Assembly (NCBI GenBank): GCA_016946835.1
Contig: JACVTC010000041.1
Span: 1,152,501-1,216,500, forward strand
DNA from: Neocallimastix lanati (nom. inval.)
Lineage: Eukaryota; Neocallimastigomycota; Neocallimastigomycetes; Neocallimastigales; Neocallimastigaceae
Length of the DNA: 64,000 nucleotides
Reading direction: 5' to 3'
Positions 42,311-54,040 of the stretch are shown one piece after another. Numbering within the stretch: the first letter of the stretch is position 1; every line of letters starts with the position of its first letter. The notes below the pieces were generated by a model. It was not told the origin of the DNA, made no database searches, and was given only the letters and a program-made list of their open reading frames with translations. Both the position numbers and the translations under genes were made by a program.

Positions 42311-42335
42311 ATACTCGAACAACAAATCTTATTAC

Positions 42336-42388
<53 letters not shown>

Positions 42389-42680
42389 TTAATTTTTAAA
42401 TATTAGTATTGATGTATTTTATTTTTTTTTTTTTAAAAAATTTTGTACATAGTAATTTTTTTTTTATTTTTTAAAAGATTTTGTACATATTAAATTTTAT
42501 TTTTTTTATTTTTTATTTTTTTTTTTTTTTTATTTTTTTCGTTTTGTAAATACTTTTATATTTAGTTAATATATAATAATAATTTTAAAATTATTTTTTT
42601 TCTTTAATTTATTAATAATTATTATTTTTTAATATATATATCTTGTTTTATTTATCAATTATATATTAGAAGAATCATAT

Positions 42681-43179
42681 ATGTTAAGTACGAATATTGT
42701 AAATAATAATGGTAATTCACAAAATAGAAATAATAGCAATGCAAAAATGATCAACTTTGATGGAATTGAGTCTAAAAGTATTAATTATATGACGAATAAT
42801 ACTATAAATAATACTAGTGGTACTGTATATATGAATTTAACACCACCAAATAGCAATAATAGAAATAATATTGATTCTCCCCAAAAGCCACAAAAATCCA
42901 TGAAGAGAATCCAAGAAAATAATGATATAAAAGATTCGCAAATTAATAAAAATTCTACTTCAGATAATTTATATTTAAATGTAAATAGTTTGATTCCGGC
43001 AAGGAAAACAAGTTTAGGAAGTCCTTTCATTAAGAATAAACGAAATCAATTAAAATTAAAGATGAATTCAGAAAATGAGGCTTCTACATTAAGATCATCT
43101 GAAAATATACCCTCACCAGTACTAAGTGTTTCATCATTGGATGATGGAAATTTGTCAATGAGAAGTATTAGTAATGAAA

Positions 43180-43220
<41 letters not shown>

Positions 43221-46200
43221 TTAACAGTTCCAGCACCAATACAAAAGCAGCCTTTATTTAAACCAAAAGTAAAATCAGGAAAAGAAAATGTAAATTATCA
43301 GAGGAGAGAAAGTATAAAGAAACAAAATCCTGTAATAATGATATTAGATAAAGGTCACTCATCACCTACAATTAATCATGGACCATTAAGTGCCCCACCT
43401 AGTGTTGATTTATATAATAAAGAAATAAAAGATGATTATAAAATGGAGTATATAGGAATAGATTATAACAAAAATAAAAATGCTCACGAAAAAACTCCTA
43501 AATTAAGTAAGGAAAATATAATACTAAAAAGAGCTTCTCTTAAAGATAATATTATTATAGATGAAGAAAATGATAAAAGGAAAGAAAAGGAAGTTGACGA
43601 ATTGAATAAAAAACTTTCAAAAGAGATGGAAAAAAAGCACATTAAAGAGAAAGAGGCTCTTAAGAAAAAAAGTAAAAAAGAAGCTAAACGTGAGAAGAAG
43701 GAAAAGAAAAATGAAGAAAAGTTAGAAAAATTGAATACAAATAAATTCAATATATTTTCATCCCAACTTCCTACAGCTGAAGAAAAAGATAAATTAAATT
43801 CACCAACATCAGCAAAACCAACCACAAAGAAAGAAAAAGCTAAAAAAGGATGGTATCAAATAGCATTATCAAAGTTACCAACAAAATCTTTGAATTCTCA
43901 TAGTAAAAAGAATAATCTTTTTTCAGAATTTAAAAATGGTGATGCTAGTACTGAAATTCTTATTAAGAGGTCTCCAACATGTTCTTCTCGTACTTCAATA
44001 AGAAGAAGAGTTGTTAATTCTAATCGTGCTTCTGTTTGTACTAATGGTACAAATAATTCTGTTTCAACTCAAGCTTCTATTCCATATGCAAGTCATTTTG
44101 ATTCTCTTCCAGAAGTACCAGCTATTTTAAAGAAATGTATAGCATTAATAGAAGAGTGTGGATTAGAAACTGAAGGACTTTATCGTATTTCCGGTAATTC
44201 ATCTAACGTTCAAAATCTTTTGAAACTATTTCAACATGAACCTGATAAAATAGAATTATTTCCTCCTAGTAATGAATCATCAAAATCATCTTCACGTAAA
44301 ACATTTAAATCTTCTTCCAATATTCCACCGCCATCATCAAGTCTTTATAAAGATTCAAAATATTTATATGATAATGATATCCATGTTGTTACTGGATGTA
44401 TTAAATCATGGCTGAGAAATGGCATACCGCCAAAAAATGAACCATTATGGCCTTATCATTTGTATGATGATTTAATACAAGCTTCACAAATTAAAGATTA
44501 TACATTAAAAATGATAAAATTCCAAGATTTAGTACATGCTCTTCCACCATTAAATTTTACAGCATTAAACTTTTTATTTGAACATTTGTTTAAGGTGTCA
44601 ACTTTTTCAGAACAAAACAAAATGACTATCAGTAATTTGGCTATTATCTTTGGTCCAACATTACTAAGATCTCCACCTAATTCTAGTGAGAATGAAATGA
44701 TGATAATAACAAGGATGCCGTTCCAATGTAAAGCAGTTGAAATTCTAATTGATCAATATGAATGGCTTTTTGGTCCTATTGAATATGAGGAAGAAAGTAT
44801 TGATGAAGAAGATCTTGGAAAGGAGTTAATTAATTCTTCACTTAATGAAATTCAAAATCAATTACAAGGTGAGATAAAGGATAATGAAGTAGTTATTCTG
44901 AAAAATATATCAAATAATGATATTGATGTAGTAGTAAGTACTATCGATAAAATGGGTAATACAATTCATAATAAATTAGAAGTTAATAAAATTAAATATA
45001 CCGGTGATAATAATACAAATAACAAAGAAACAAAAAATATAAATGCAAGTGAGCTAAGTAAAAATTACGAAAACACATTCAATATGGTTTATAAAGTAAC
45101 AGAAGATAATATTAATAATAGTGAGGAACCTATTGAAAGTATACCAAGAAATGTTGATAATAGCGATTTTGAATTATCTTTTATTGAACAAGGAAACAAA
45201 TATCATGAAAGAAATTATCATGATATTAATGCTGAATCAGAAGGAAAAGAACAAGAATATCAAAAATTAATTAATGTTGAATCTGTGCAAATGATGAAAA
45301 AAGAAAATAAAGATAAAAGTAAAATAAAAATTAAAAATAGTACTAGTAGTAATAAATTAAAACAATTATTAAGTAGACCTAATAAATCCAAAAAAATGGA
45401 AGATGATTTTAATTTATCAACATCATTACCTAACTATTCTGACATTAAATCTTTAATATCTAATCCAGTATCTTTTCAACATAATACAGAAAAAAATAAT
45501 AAGTTTATATTAAATAATGTAAATAAAAATCAAGAATCGTTAAGCTTTAATAAAAATGGGGAAAATGTTAATTTAATGTCTACAACGACTAACGATAATA
45601 AAAATGAAATCCATATGACTATATCAGATAATAGTATTTATAGAATATTAAATGAGAATAATAATAATAATCAAATATTTAATGAACCAAACGAAACTGA
45701 AAACGAATTTACAGAAAAAACTTCTTTAAGTAAAAATACTAATACTGACATAAATCAATCGAAAGAAATAAGAAAAGATAAGGAATCATTACAAAGAATT
45801 TCTAATTCATCTATGGGTATCTTTCAAGAACAATTTTTGATGGATGGATTTGAAAATGATATTGCATCCTCATTAAATGGTAGGTTAAATATAAATTAAT
45901 ATATAAATATGTATATATATATTTTTTATTTCTCTTTTTATTAAATTTTTTTTAATTATTATAATAAATTTAAGTAAATAACATACGAATTAATTAATTA
46001 ATTAATTATTTATTAAATTTTTAAGATTTCCTTTCAAAAAAAATTGAATTTGATGATGATAATGTCTCTAAAGTCGAAGATAAAGATGAAAATAAATTAA
46101 AAAAGAATTCAATTATTAGATTATCTACTCAATTAACAGCAAAATGGAACTTGGAACTTGAAAAACATTTGGAACAAATTTATAAAGATAAAAAGAGAAG

Positions 46201-46282
46201 CAAATTATTTATAAATGATGATCTAGAAAATATTGAAGAAAAAATAAAAAATATTAATTCACAAACTTCTCTATCTAAATAA
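42681..46282 (+). CDS. RhoGAP-domain protein (2 exons)
   Basis: GTPase-activating protein for Rho/Rac/Cdc42-type GTPases, probably acting in cell polarity or actin control. Exons 42681-45879 and 46026-46282 give 1151 residues. Residues 1-460 are Ser/Asn-rich and disordered, with a poly-Asn run and a Lys/Glu-rich coiled coil (about 300-355). The RhoGAP domain spans about 471-697: ILKKCIALIEECGLETEGLY, then RISG with the arginine finger at about R502; later IKSWLRNGIPP, LPPLNFTALNFLFEHL, and NKMTISNLAIIFGPTLLRSP. A Ser-rich insert of about 30 residues (531-562) interrupts the domain between early helices. The C-terminal 450 residues are Asn-rich and disordered, ending in a Lys-rich helix from exon 2. 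I saw no BAR, PH or LIM domain. The start is the first ATG of the frame; an upstream exon cannot be excluded. Confidence 0.92.
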
Positions 46283-47007
46283 ATTATAAATATAGAGTAA
46301 AACAAAACAAAGGAAAAAACTAAAATGAAAATGAAATAAAATAATACATAAAATCATATATATATATATATAAAACGAAAATCAAAATAGTATAAAAATC
46401 AAAACAAAAATAAATAAATAAATAAATAAACAAATAAATAAATAAATGAATGAATAACTAACTAACTAAATAAATAAATAAATAAATAAATAATAAACAT
46501 ATAAGTAAACAAACAATACAAAGCAAAACAAATAAACAAACAAACAAACAAACAAACAAAACAAAAAACAAAAGAACGTTAACCTGAATGGAACAATTAA
46601 AGTAACATAAGGAAATTTATTTTTTTTATTATTTTTGATTAAAAAGTCTATGTAAATTTATAATTATATATTTGTTATCCATTTTTTTTTAAAAAAACAA
46701 AAAAGATATACATATATGTTTTACAATTTTTTTAATTTTTTTTTTTCTTAATGGATATATAAACTTAGTTATTGCTTATTTATTTGATGAAATAGTTGTA
46801 GTTTAACTAAGTCACGTATTTCACATGAATATATATGTTAATATAAAGGTTACACAACTAAAATAAACGTATTAATTTACATAAAACATAAATATAAATA
46901 TACTTTAATATATTAATAAATATATAAAATAATATGAATAAAATTATACAAATGTTTTTTATATTTATTGTTATATTTTTTCTTTATATGTATAATTATA
47001 ATTATAA

Positions 47008-47046
<39 letters not shown>

Positions 47047-47050
47047 ATAC

Positions 47051-47094
<44 letters not shown>

Positions 47095-47206
47095 CAATAA
47101 ATTAATTTACATAAAAATTATATATTATTTATATATTTTTTTAACAAATTTACAAATAATTATTTTTTATTATATAAAAATTAATACATTTGAAGTATTA
47201 ATGATA
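46283..47206. other. AT-rich spacer with tetranucleotide tracts
   Basis: This follows the RhoGAP stop. It contains AAAT and AAAC tetranucleotide runs (46405-46570 and 47010-47050) and (TAA)/(ATT) runs at 47050-47092 that could pair as a hairpin. I see no gene. Confidence 0.75.
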
Positions 47207-47215
47207 CTTTAAATG
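47207..47215. other. Target-site duplication, left copy of MULE-1
   Basis: CTTTAAATG, identical to 50274-50282. Nine bases is the typical duplication length for Mutator-like elements. Confidence 0.85.
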
Positions 47216-47399
47216 GAATGTGGTTCATTTCGCCAATTTTTATAATACAAATTTTCAATACGCCATTTATTTTTAATGGCTTGTAAAATTTTTTGTTAAC
47301 GCCATAAAAAATTTTAATAAAATTATATGTAAAAAAAATAAATGTATAAATAAATAAACAAACAAATAAATAAATAAATAAAGAATGTAATAAGTATAT

Positions 47400-47597
47400 A
47401 AAATAAAAATAAATAGTAGAATATGAGTATAAAGTACAGATTGAATAAAATAAAATAAAATAAAATAAAATAAAATAAAATAAAATAAAATAAAATTAAT
47501 AGTAGAATATTAAATATAAAGTACAGATTGAATAAAATAAAATAAAATAAATAGTAGAATATAAATATAAGTAGAGATTGAATAAAATAAAATAAAT
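47400..47597. repeat. Composite minisatellite, left arm
   Basis: Three cores of the type AATAGTAGAATATxAxTATAA followed by AGTACAGATTGAATA, separated by AAAAT pentamers. It is the same repeat family as the 30.3-kb array and lies in inverted orientation to the arm at 47.9-48.6 kb. Confidence 0.9.
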
Positions 47598-47890
47598 ATC
47601 TAATATTTTTTTTTATTAAAGAATATTACAGATCAATGTTTTAGAAATGAAAATTTTTTACATTTTTATTGTATTCAATTGATGATGTAATTTAATATAT
47701 AAAACAATGTTATTGATTGTTAATAATCTCATTAAATATAAATGATTTTTTTGCTTTCTAACATATATAATTAAATAAAACATTTTATTTTTAAAAATAA
47801 ATTGTCTTTAATATTCTTTAATTAAAAATAATAATAAATATTTACTTTATTTTATTTTATATACTTGTACTTTTATATTATTACATTCAA

Positions 47891-48636
47891 TATTTATTTT
47901 ATTTTATTTTATTTTATTTTATTTTATTTTATTTTATTTTATTTTATTTTATTTTATTTTATTTTATTCAATCTGTACTTATATTTATGTTCTACTATTT
48001 ATTTTATTTTATTTTATTTTATTTTATTTTATTTTATTTTATTTTATTCAATCTGTACTTTATGTTTAATATTCTACTATTTATTTTATTTTATTTTATT
48101 TTATTCAATCTGTACTTATATTTATATTCTACTATTTATTTTATTTTATTTTATTTTATTTTATTTTATTTTATTTTATTTTATTTTATTTTATTTTATT
48201 TTATTTTATTCAATCTGTACTTATATTTATATTCTACTATTTATTTTATTTTATTTTATTTTATTTTATTTTATTTTATTCAATCTGTACTTATATTTAT
48301 ATTCTACTATTTATTTTATTTTATTTTATTTTATTTTATTTTATTTTATTTTATTCAATCTATACTTATATTTATATTCTACTATTTATTTTATTTTATT
48401 TTATTTTATTTTATTTTATTTTATTTTATTTTATTCAATCTGTACTTTATGTTTAATATTCTACTATTTATTTTATTTTATTTTATTTTATTCAATCTGT
48501 ACTTATATTTATATACTACTATTTATTTTATTTTATTTTATTTTATTTTATTTTATTTTATTTTATTTTATTTTATTTTATTTTATTCAATTTGTACTTA
48601 TATTTATATTCTACTATTTATTTTATTTTATTTTGT
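47891..48636. repeat. Composite minisatellite, right (inverted) arm
   Basis: About nine cores (CAATCTGTACTTATATTTAT followed by ATTCTACTATTTAT) are separated by TTTTA pentamer blocks. A variant core (CTGTACTTTATGTTTAATAT) occurs twice, about 387 bp apart, each time with the same neighbours. This points to a larger duplication within the array. Long plus-strand open frames here are repeat artefacts. Confidence 0.92.
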
Positions 48637-48791
48637 ATACTTGTACTTACTATTACATTCTTTATTTATTTATTTTTTTTTTACAAATAATTGAAAAACT
48701 AATTTTTCAAAATTAGTATTTAGAATAATATTGGATAATTAATATAATAATTTTAATTATATAATTAAAAAATATTTATAAAAATATAGAA

Positions 48792-49827
48792 ATGGAAGAA
48801 AATCTAATTATTGATGTAAATGAGTCTAACAAAGGAAAAAAATAAATTATTATCAATAAAAAATATAAATTTAATTTTTCATATATAAGAAAAGATAATT
48901 CAAAAGTTTATGTACAGAAATAAATGTAAATCTTTTATTATTTTAAATAAGAAAGAAATCTTAAAATATGATAGTTCACATAATCATCCTGAAAAAGAAT
49001 ACGATATATCTCTATCTATAATGAAACATAAAATTAAAGATGGAATTGAAAAAAGTTCAATTCCTTATGGTATAAAAATAAAACCCCTATATAATAAAAT
49101 TTCTAAAGAAATGAGATTTATATGTTCAGAATATAATTCAATTAAATCCCAAATATCAAGAAATTTAAATAAAAACTACCATCCAATGTAACAACATTTA
49201 CTGAAATTCCTAATGAATCTAAATATTATAAAACAATATAAAACAAAGTGAGGTGAAAATTTTATGATATTCAAAAAATATTAATTTAATAATTTTTCAA
49301 TCTCCTTTTCAAGTAAAATTATTTAGGGAATATAATAATGATATATTTGTTGATGGTACATTTTATATTGCCCCTAAATTTAGTTATCAATTATTTATTA
49401 CAAGAACTTACGCTAAAGAATTAGATAGTTTTTACACTACTTCTTTTGCAATATTACAAAATAAAGAACAAGAAATATATAAAATATTTAAAAAATTAAA
49501 AAAAAAAAATGCTAATACATGTAACAATAATATTATAGTTTCAGAATCAACAGTTATTTAAATAATTTATTTCCAACAATACCATCTTATTATGAATTAA
49601 TAGATAAATTAAATAAACTTAAACATTTACCATATTATGATTATCAAAGAAAAATAAGAGGAATTTGGAAAATAAAAAAAAGAGCAATAAATAAAGCTAA
49701 TGAAATCAGTGTCTTAATTGAACACTACAAAAATATTGAAACCAAGTTAATTGATACTAAATATGATAGAAATAATACTATTAATTTGTGGTTTGATTGT
49801 TTAACTGATTTAAATAATATAATATAA
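48792..49827 (+). pseudogene. MULE-1 transposase relic (FLYWCH zinc finger plus MULE domain)
   Basis: The start MEENLIIDVNESNKG is followed by an in-frame stop after about 17 codons. The zinc-finger part then reads NKCKSFIILNKKEILKYDSS and HNHPEKE, typical of FLYWCH. The MULE domain has VDGTFYIAPKFSYQLFITRT near 49350; its Asp is the first catalytic residue of the DDE set. A C-terminal piece (YDYQRKIRGIWKIKKRAINK) follows in another frame. Between the DGTF block and this tail the usual central part with the second Asp is missing or unrecognisable. There is at least one stop and two frame changes, so it is not functional. The copy in MULE-2 has the same N-terminus and fills in the Cys (YKCTKYKKNNKCKSF) lost here. 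Confidence 0.8.
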
Positions 49828-50273
49828 ATATTATTTTATAATAAATAATTAAAAAATGAGGGATAACCAAACGAAATAATCAAAATTCTGTCATTCAAAA
49901 ATTTAATTTATAAAGCTAATTAAATATATACAGTTTAAATAAATTTTCAAATACGTCTCTATAATTAATAATTTTATCATTATAATTATTATTTTTTTTA
50001 ATAACATTTAAATAAGAGAATTATTATTAATAATATTTATATTTTTAATAACATTTATATTTTTATATAATTTGTTATTATTAGCATTTAAATAAAAGAA
50101 TTAAAATCATAAAATCTAACCATTATATGATTTATTTAATTATTCACTTAATAATTAATTTAAAAAGTGAAATAACAAAATAATACAATAAAATAATATT
50201 ATGTAGCATAATATAGCTATAGCCACAAATTTATATATATCACGTGAAAAAATCGGCGTAATGCAACCTCCCC

Positions 50274-50282
50274 CTTTAAATG
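50274..50282. other. Target-site duplication, right copy of MULE-1
   Basis: CTTTAAATG, identical to 47207-47215. Confidence 0.85.
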
Positions 50283-51180
50283 TATTAATTAAAACAATAA
50301 AAATATTTAAGTATTTAAGAATTTTAGAAAATAACAACATAAAGGAAGAAAAGAATGATAATATAAATTGTAAAAATTCAATAATTAGCATTTTATCATA
50401 AAATATTTTAATAAAGTTGAAATAATTGTAAACACTAAATTCCTAAAATAAAATAATAAAAATTGTGAAAAGTTTTTATTTATTATAGAAAATATATTTA
50501 ATTTTTTGACATATATAAATTCAAGACTTTTTTATTTATGTATTATATTCTATAGTTATTAAATGAATACCAGTTTATAAATTTTAATATAATAATAATA
50601 CCTTATATATATAGTTATTGAATTTTATTAAGAAATATACAAACTCAATATAATATTTTCATTAATTTTATTATTTTAAATATAAAATTTATAAATGTCT
50701 TATAATATGAATTACTTATAGTATTATATTTATATATAAATAGACCTAAATAAATTCAATAATTCTAAGTATTTATATTGAATAAATACATAATTTTCAA
50801 AAAATATATTTTAGACTTTCTCTATTTAATTGTTATTTATTGTAATACATATATTTAATTTTTTAATATTAACCAATAAATTACCTGATCAGGTATACAT
50901 TAAATGTATTATTATAGTATTAATGTTATACATAATTATATATAGTATATATGAAAAAAGATGTTCAATATTCATTAATAATAACAACAAAAATAATAAT
51001 AATAATGATAAAAATAAAAAGAAATAAAGTTTTATTTTTATAATATAATATTAAATAAAAAGAGCTTATTATATCAATAATACGTTTTATAATAAAAAAT
51101 ATTATTAATATTTTTAAAAAAAATTATAACATATTCTAAATAGTAGTTGTTAAATAAAAGTTTTATTAACAATTATACAA
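50283..51180. other. AT-rich spacer between the two MULEs
   Basis: About 900 bp of plain AT-rich sequence with no gene, RNA or long repeat that I can see. Confidence 0.75.
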
Positions 51181-51189
51181 AATTTGAAT
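51181..51189. other. Target-site duplication, left copy of MULE-2
   Basis: AATTTGAAT, identical to 54041-54049. The next base is also shared, so the match is 9 or 10 bases. Confidence 0.85.
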
Positions 51190-51432
51190 GGGAGAGGTCC
51201 AAAACGCCAATTTTTTTCACGTGATATATCAAATTTTGAGGCTTTTTAAATTAATAGTTATATGATACTATTTTGTTGTATTATTTGTAATTTTTTTCTT
51301 AAAATTTATTAAGTGAATAATTAAATAAATTATAATGGTTAGATAAAAATAAATATTTTTTTACAAAAAAAAAAAATAAAATAAAATATTCAAACAATTA
51401 AAAGGTTTAATATTCAAACAATTAAAAGGTTT

Positions 51433-51600
51433 ATTTTAAAAAAAAAATATTAATAAAATACTTTAACAATTATATAGATTTATTTATTTAAAAAAAATAT
51501 TAATAAAATACTTTAACAATTATATAGATTTATTTATTTAAAAAAAATATTAATAAAATACTTTAACAATTATATAGATTTATTTATTTAAAAAAAATAT
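51433..51600. repeat. 50-bp tandem repeat inside MULE-2
   Basis: Three near-identical copies with period 50 (TTAATAAAATACTTTAACAA core), with a degenerate further copy near 51717-51770. A 24-bp duplication (ATTCAAACAATTAAAAGGTT) lies just before, at 51388-51432. Confidence 0.9.
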
Positions 51601-51933
51601 TAATAAAATATTTAAACAATTATTAATAAAATTAATTATAAACATTAATAATAAAATATAAAAATATAAAAATATATTATTGATATTAATAATAAAGTAT
51701 AAAAATATAGGATTATTTATTTTAAAAAAAATATTAATAAAATATTTAAACAATTATTAATAAAATTAATTATAATAATAAAATTATAGAATATTTATTT
51801 AAACTACATAAATTTTATCAAGTATATAAACATTTTAACTTTTTAATAATTATAAATTTTTTAATTAATAAATTTAATTATAAGTTTTTGTATGAAAGAA
51901 TTTTAATGATTTTTTCTTTTGGAAATTCCTCTG

Positions 51934-52459
51934 TCATAAAATTACTAAATCAGAATTTTTGAATATCATAAAATCTTCATTTCGTTCAGTTTTATAATAT
52001 TCAGATTCATTAGGAATTTCATTAAAAGTTGTTACATTGGATGGTAGTTTTTTATTAATACTTCTTAATATTAGAGTTTTAACTGAAATATACTCTGGAC
52101 ACGGATATATAAATCCCATTTCTTTAGAAATTTCATTATATAGTCTTTTTTCGTTTTATATCAAAAGGATTTGAATGTTTTTTAATTTCATCTTTAATTT
52201 TATGTTTCATTACAGATAGGGATACACTTTATTCGTTTCCAGGATGATTATGTAAACTCTCATATTTTAAGATTTCTTTCTCATTATTTAAAATAATAAA
52301 AGATTTACATTTATTATTTTTTTTATATTTGGTACATTTATAAACTCTTGAATTATCTTTCCTTGAATGTGAAAAATTAAATTTATATTGTTTATTAATA
52401 ATGATTTGTTCTTCTCCTTTATTAGACTCACTTATATAAATAGTTATGTTTTCTTCCAT
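51934..52459 (-). pseudogene. MULE-2 transposase fragment (FLYWCH domain only)
   Basis: The 76-residue frame MEENITIYISESNKGEEQII begins at 52459. It includes a complete FLYWCH-type zinc finger: YKCTKYKKNNKCKSF, then YESLHNHPGNE, with both Cys and both His present. After a stop the homology to the MULE-1 copy continues in broken frames to about 51934 (SVMKHKIKDEIKKHSNPFD, then the NSNIKK-like part). The catalytic MULE domain is absent. It faces the opposite way to the MULE-1 copy. Confidence 0.78.
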
Positions 52460-52878
52460 TTATAAATTTTAATATATAGTTTTTAATTATATCTTTTAAA
52501 TTATTATATTAATTATCTAAATAATATTTTTTAATATTAATTCTGAACAATTAAATATTCAATTTTTTTTAAAAGATAAAAAGTATTTTAATTATTTCTT
52601 TTTCTTTTAATTTTTTTTAAAAAAAAAACAGATACATAAAGTATATATGAAAATATTTTAATTTTTATTATTTAAAAATAAATTATTTATTTAATGTATA
52701 TAAAAAAAAATTAATTATTTATTTATTCTAAATTAATATTAATTATTTTTTTTAATATATACTAATAAAGAATTTATGAATTAATTAATTATTTTATTTA
52801 TATTATAATCTAATTAAATTATTAACTTTTAAGTCTTTTTAAAACAACAAATATATATAGCATTTTTTAGCATATAAA

Positions 52879-53300
52879 GTAGAACTGGGCTTTCTACTGG
52901 TTGTTATGTGGCGACTTAATAATCATCTGGTGTCCGGCCAACCCCTGCTGGTATCTATTCTTGATCTGATTTTCCCGATAGTGTTTGGAGAAAGGGTAAA
53001 GGGGTTATAATGGCACAATTTCAGGTAAGTATTAATTCCGCTCCTACCATTATTGGATTGCCACGTATTTAATTTCTATATTTGATCACCCATGGCATCC
53101 TAGTGTAGTTGTATAGCCTATACTGTGAGGGTTACGAGTTCAATTTCTATAGGATAACACGGATGTTATTTGGCAAGACATGTCTACTGGAGCTACCTCT
53201 GCTTAGGAATTTGGAGCGCTGACGTCGTACTGATATAGTATAAGATATATATACCAAAGTATATATGTTCTTTACAAGCCCATATATATAATATGGGATA
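52879..53300 (+). mobile_element. GC-rich insert with a tRNA-His-like segment: SINE candidate
   Basis: About 420 bp of balanced composition inside AT-rich MULE-2. At 53094-53160 the plus strand reads like a degenerate tRNA. There is a good A box (TAGTGTAGTTGT at 53101-53112), an anticodon-loop-like CTGTGAG (GTG, His), and a B box-like GAGTTCAATTT (53135-53145). An ATCCTA/TAGGAT pair could form part of the acceptor stem. The fungal tRNA-His start (GCCATC then TTAGTATAGTGG) is clearly similar. About 140 bases follow the tRNA-like part before AT-rich sequence resumes, and about 215 precede it, which is unusual for a SINE head. The left edge has a GTAGAA/TTCTAC inverted repeat. No clear target-site duplication was seen. 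Confidence 0.5.
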
Positions 53301-54040
53301 GACATGTGAATTCATATGTGTAAAAAACCTATTTATATATCTCTACAAAACGGTTGCTGTAATATATAAATAGTAATTGAAATGTGAACAACAAATTTTA
53401 ATTTTTGAAATTTCAATTTACAGCTATAATTTAAGTCTTATAAAAATATTATTTTGTAATTTTTATTATTATTTAATATTTTATTTATAAATTATATATA
53501 AAATAAAAGGTTTAATTCTATTATTAAGATGTTATAATAACAACTAAAGTTTTAGTTATAATATAAAAAATTAATATTTTAAATAATATTAATTTAAATA
53601 TAAATTTATAAAATAAAATTTTTTAATAATAAAATATAAAAATATTATATTGATATTAATAATAAAATATAAAAATATGAAAATATAAAAATATAATATT
53701 AATAGAAAAATATAAAAATATAATATCAATAATAAAATATAAAATATAAAAATATAATATAAATATTAATAATAAAATATAAAAAATAAGGTTATAAGGA
53801 AAATAATTATTTATCATTTTCCTTATAACATGATTGTCAAAAAAAAAAAATTATATAAAAATATTTTATTTTTTTTTTATTTATTTATTTATTTACTTAT
53901 TTATTTATACATTTATTTCTTTTTTACTTAAAATTATATTAAATTTTATGGCGTAATAATATAAATTTTAAAAGCCACAAATAAATAGATGGCTTATTAA
54001 AATTTCAAAAAAAAAAAAATTGGCGAAATGGACCACATTC

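Larger units (their letters stand above)
34112..42680. other. Gene-poor 8.5-kb stretch with transposon relics and duplications
   Basis: Between DRG1 and the RhoGAP I find no intact gene. Contents, listed separately: a small MULE-like MITE, a decayed MULE, a GC-rich island, (TTTA)n arrays, two recent tandem duplications, a perfect hairpin and a decayed coding-like stretch. The remaining sequence is AT-rich with many homopolymers, including T tracts at 42340-42383 and 42488-42538 just before the RhoGAP. Confidence 0.7.
47216..50273 (+). mobile_element. MULE-1: Mutator-like DNA transposon, 3058 bp, with 9-bp duplication
   Basis: The left end is GAATGTGGTTCATTTCGCC. The inverted right end reads GGGGGAGGTTGCATTACGCC, so the two match with one small insertion. 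Both are followed inward by a T-rich block. A 9-bp direct repeat CTTTAAATG flanks the element exactly. Inside are a plus-strand FLYWCH/MULE transposase relic (48792-49827) and two inverted arms of pentamer minisatellite (47400-47597 and 47891-48636). A CACGTG hexamer lies just inside the right end (50241-50246). The intact duplication indicates a fairly young insertion. The broken transposase means it cannot move by itself. Confidence 0.85.
51190..54040 (-). mobile_element. MULE-2: second Mutator-like element of the same family, 2851 bp
   Basis: The left end is GGGAGAGGTCCAAAACGCC and the inverted right end is GAATGTGGTCCATTTCGCC. Both are 19 bases, matching the MULE-1 ends. The right ends share more: the inverted 53940-54040 sequence follows the MULE-1 left end for about 100 bases, including GGCTT and ACGCCATAAAA boxes. 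A 9-bp direct repeat flanks the element. CACGTG lies inside the left end (51219-51224), as in the MULE-1 right end. It contains a short minus-strand transposase fragment, tandem 50-bp repeats, and a GC-rich insert with a tRNA-like part. It is non-autonomous. Confidence 0.83.

Noticed and set aside
34112-42680. LTR retrotransposon in the gene-poor stretch
   Set aside because: No long direct repeats and no recognisable gag, protease, reverse transcriptase or integrase motifs were found.
47865-48716. Plus-strand open frames of 235-283 residues
   Set aside because: Translation of the TTTTA/core minisatellite in MULE-1.
53094-53160. Functional tRNA-His gene
   Set aside because: The T-arm and acceptor stem pair poorly and the GG of the D loop is lost. 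It is better read as a tRNA-derived element.
47216-54040. A single 6.8-kb transposon with two transposases
   Set aside because: Each half has its own pair of ends and its own exact 9-bp target duplication.
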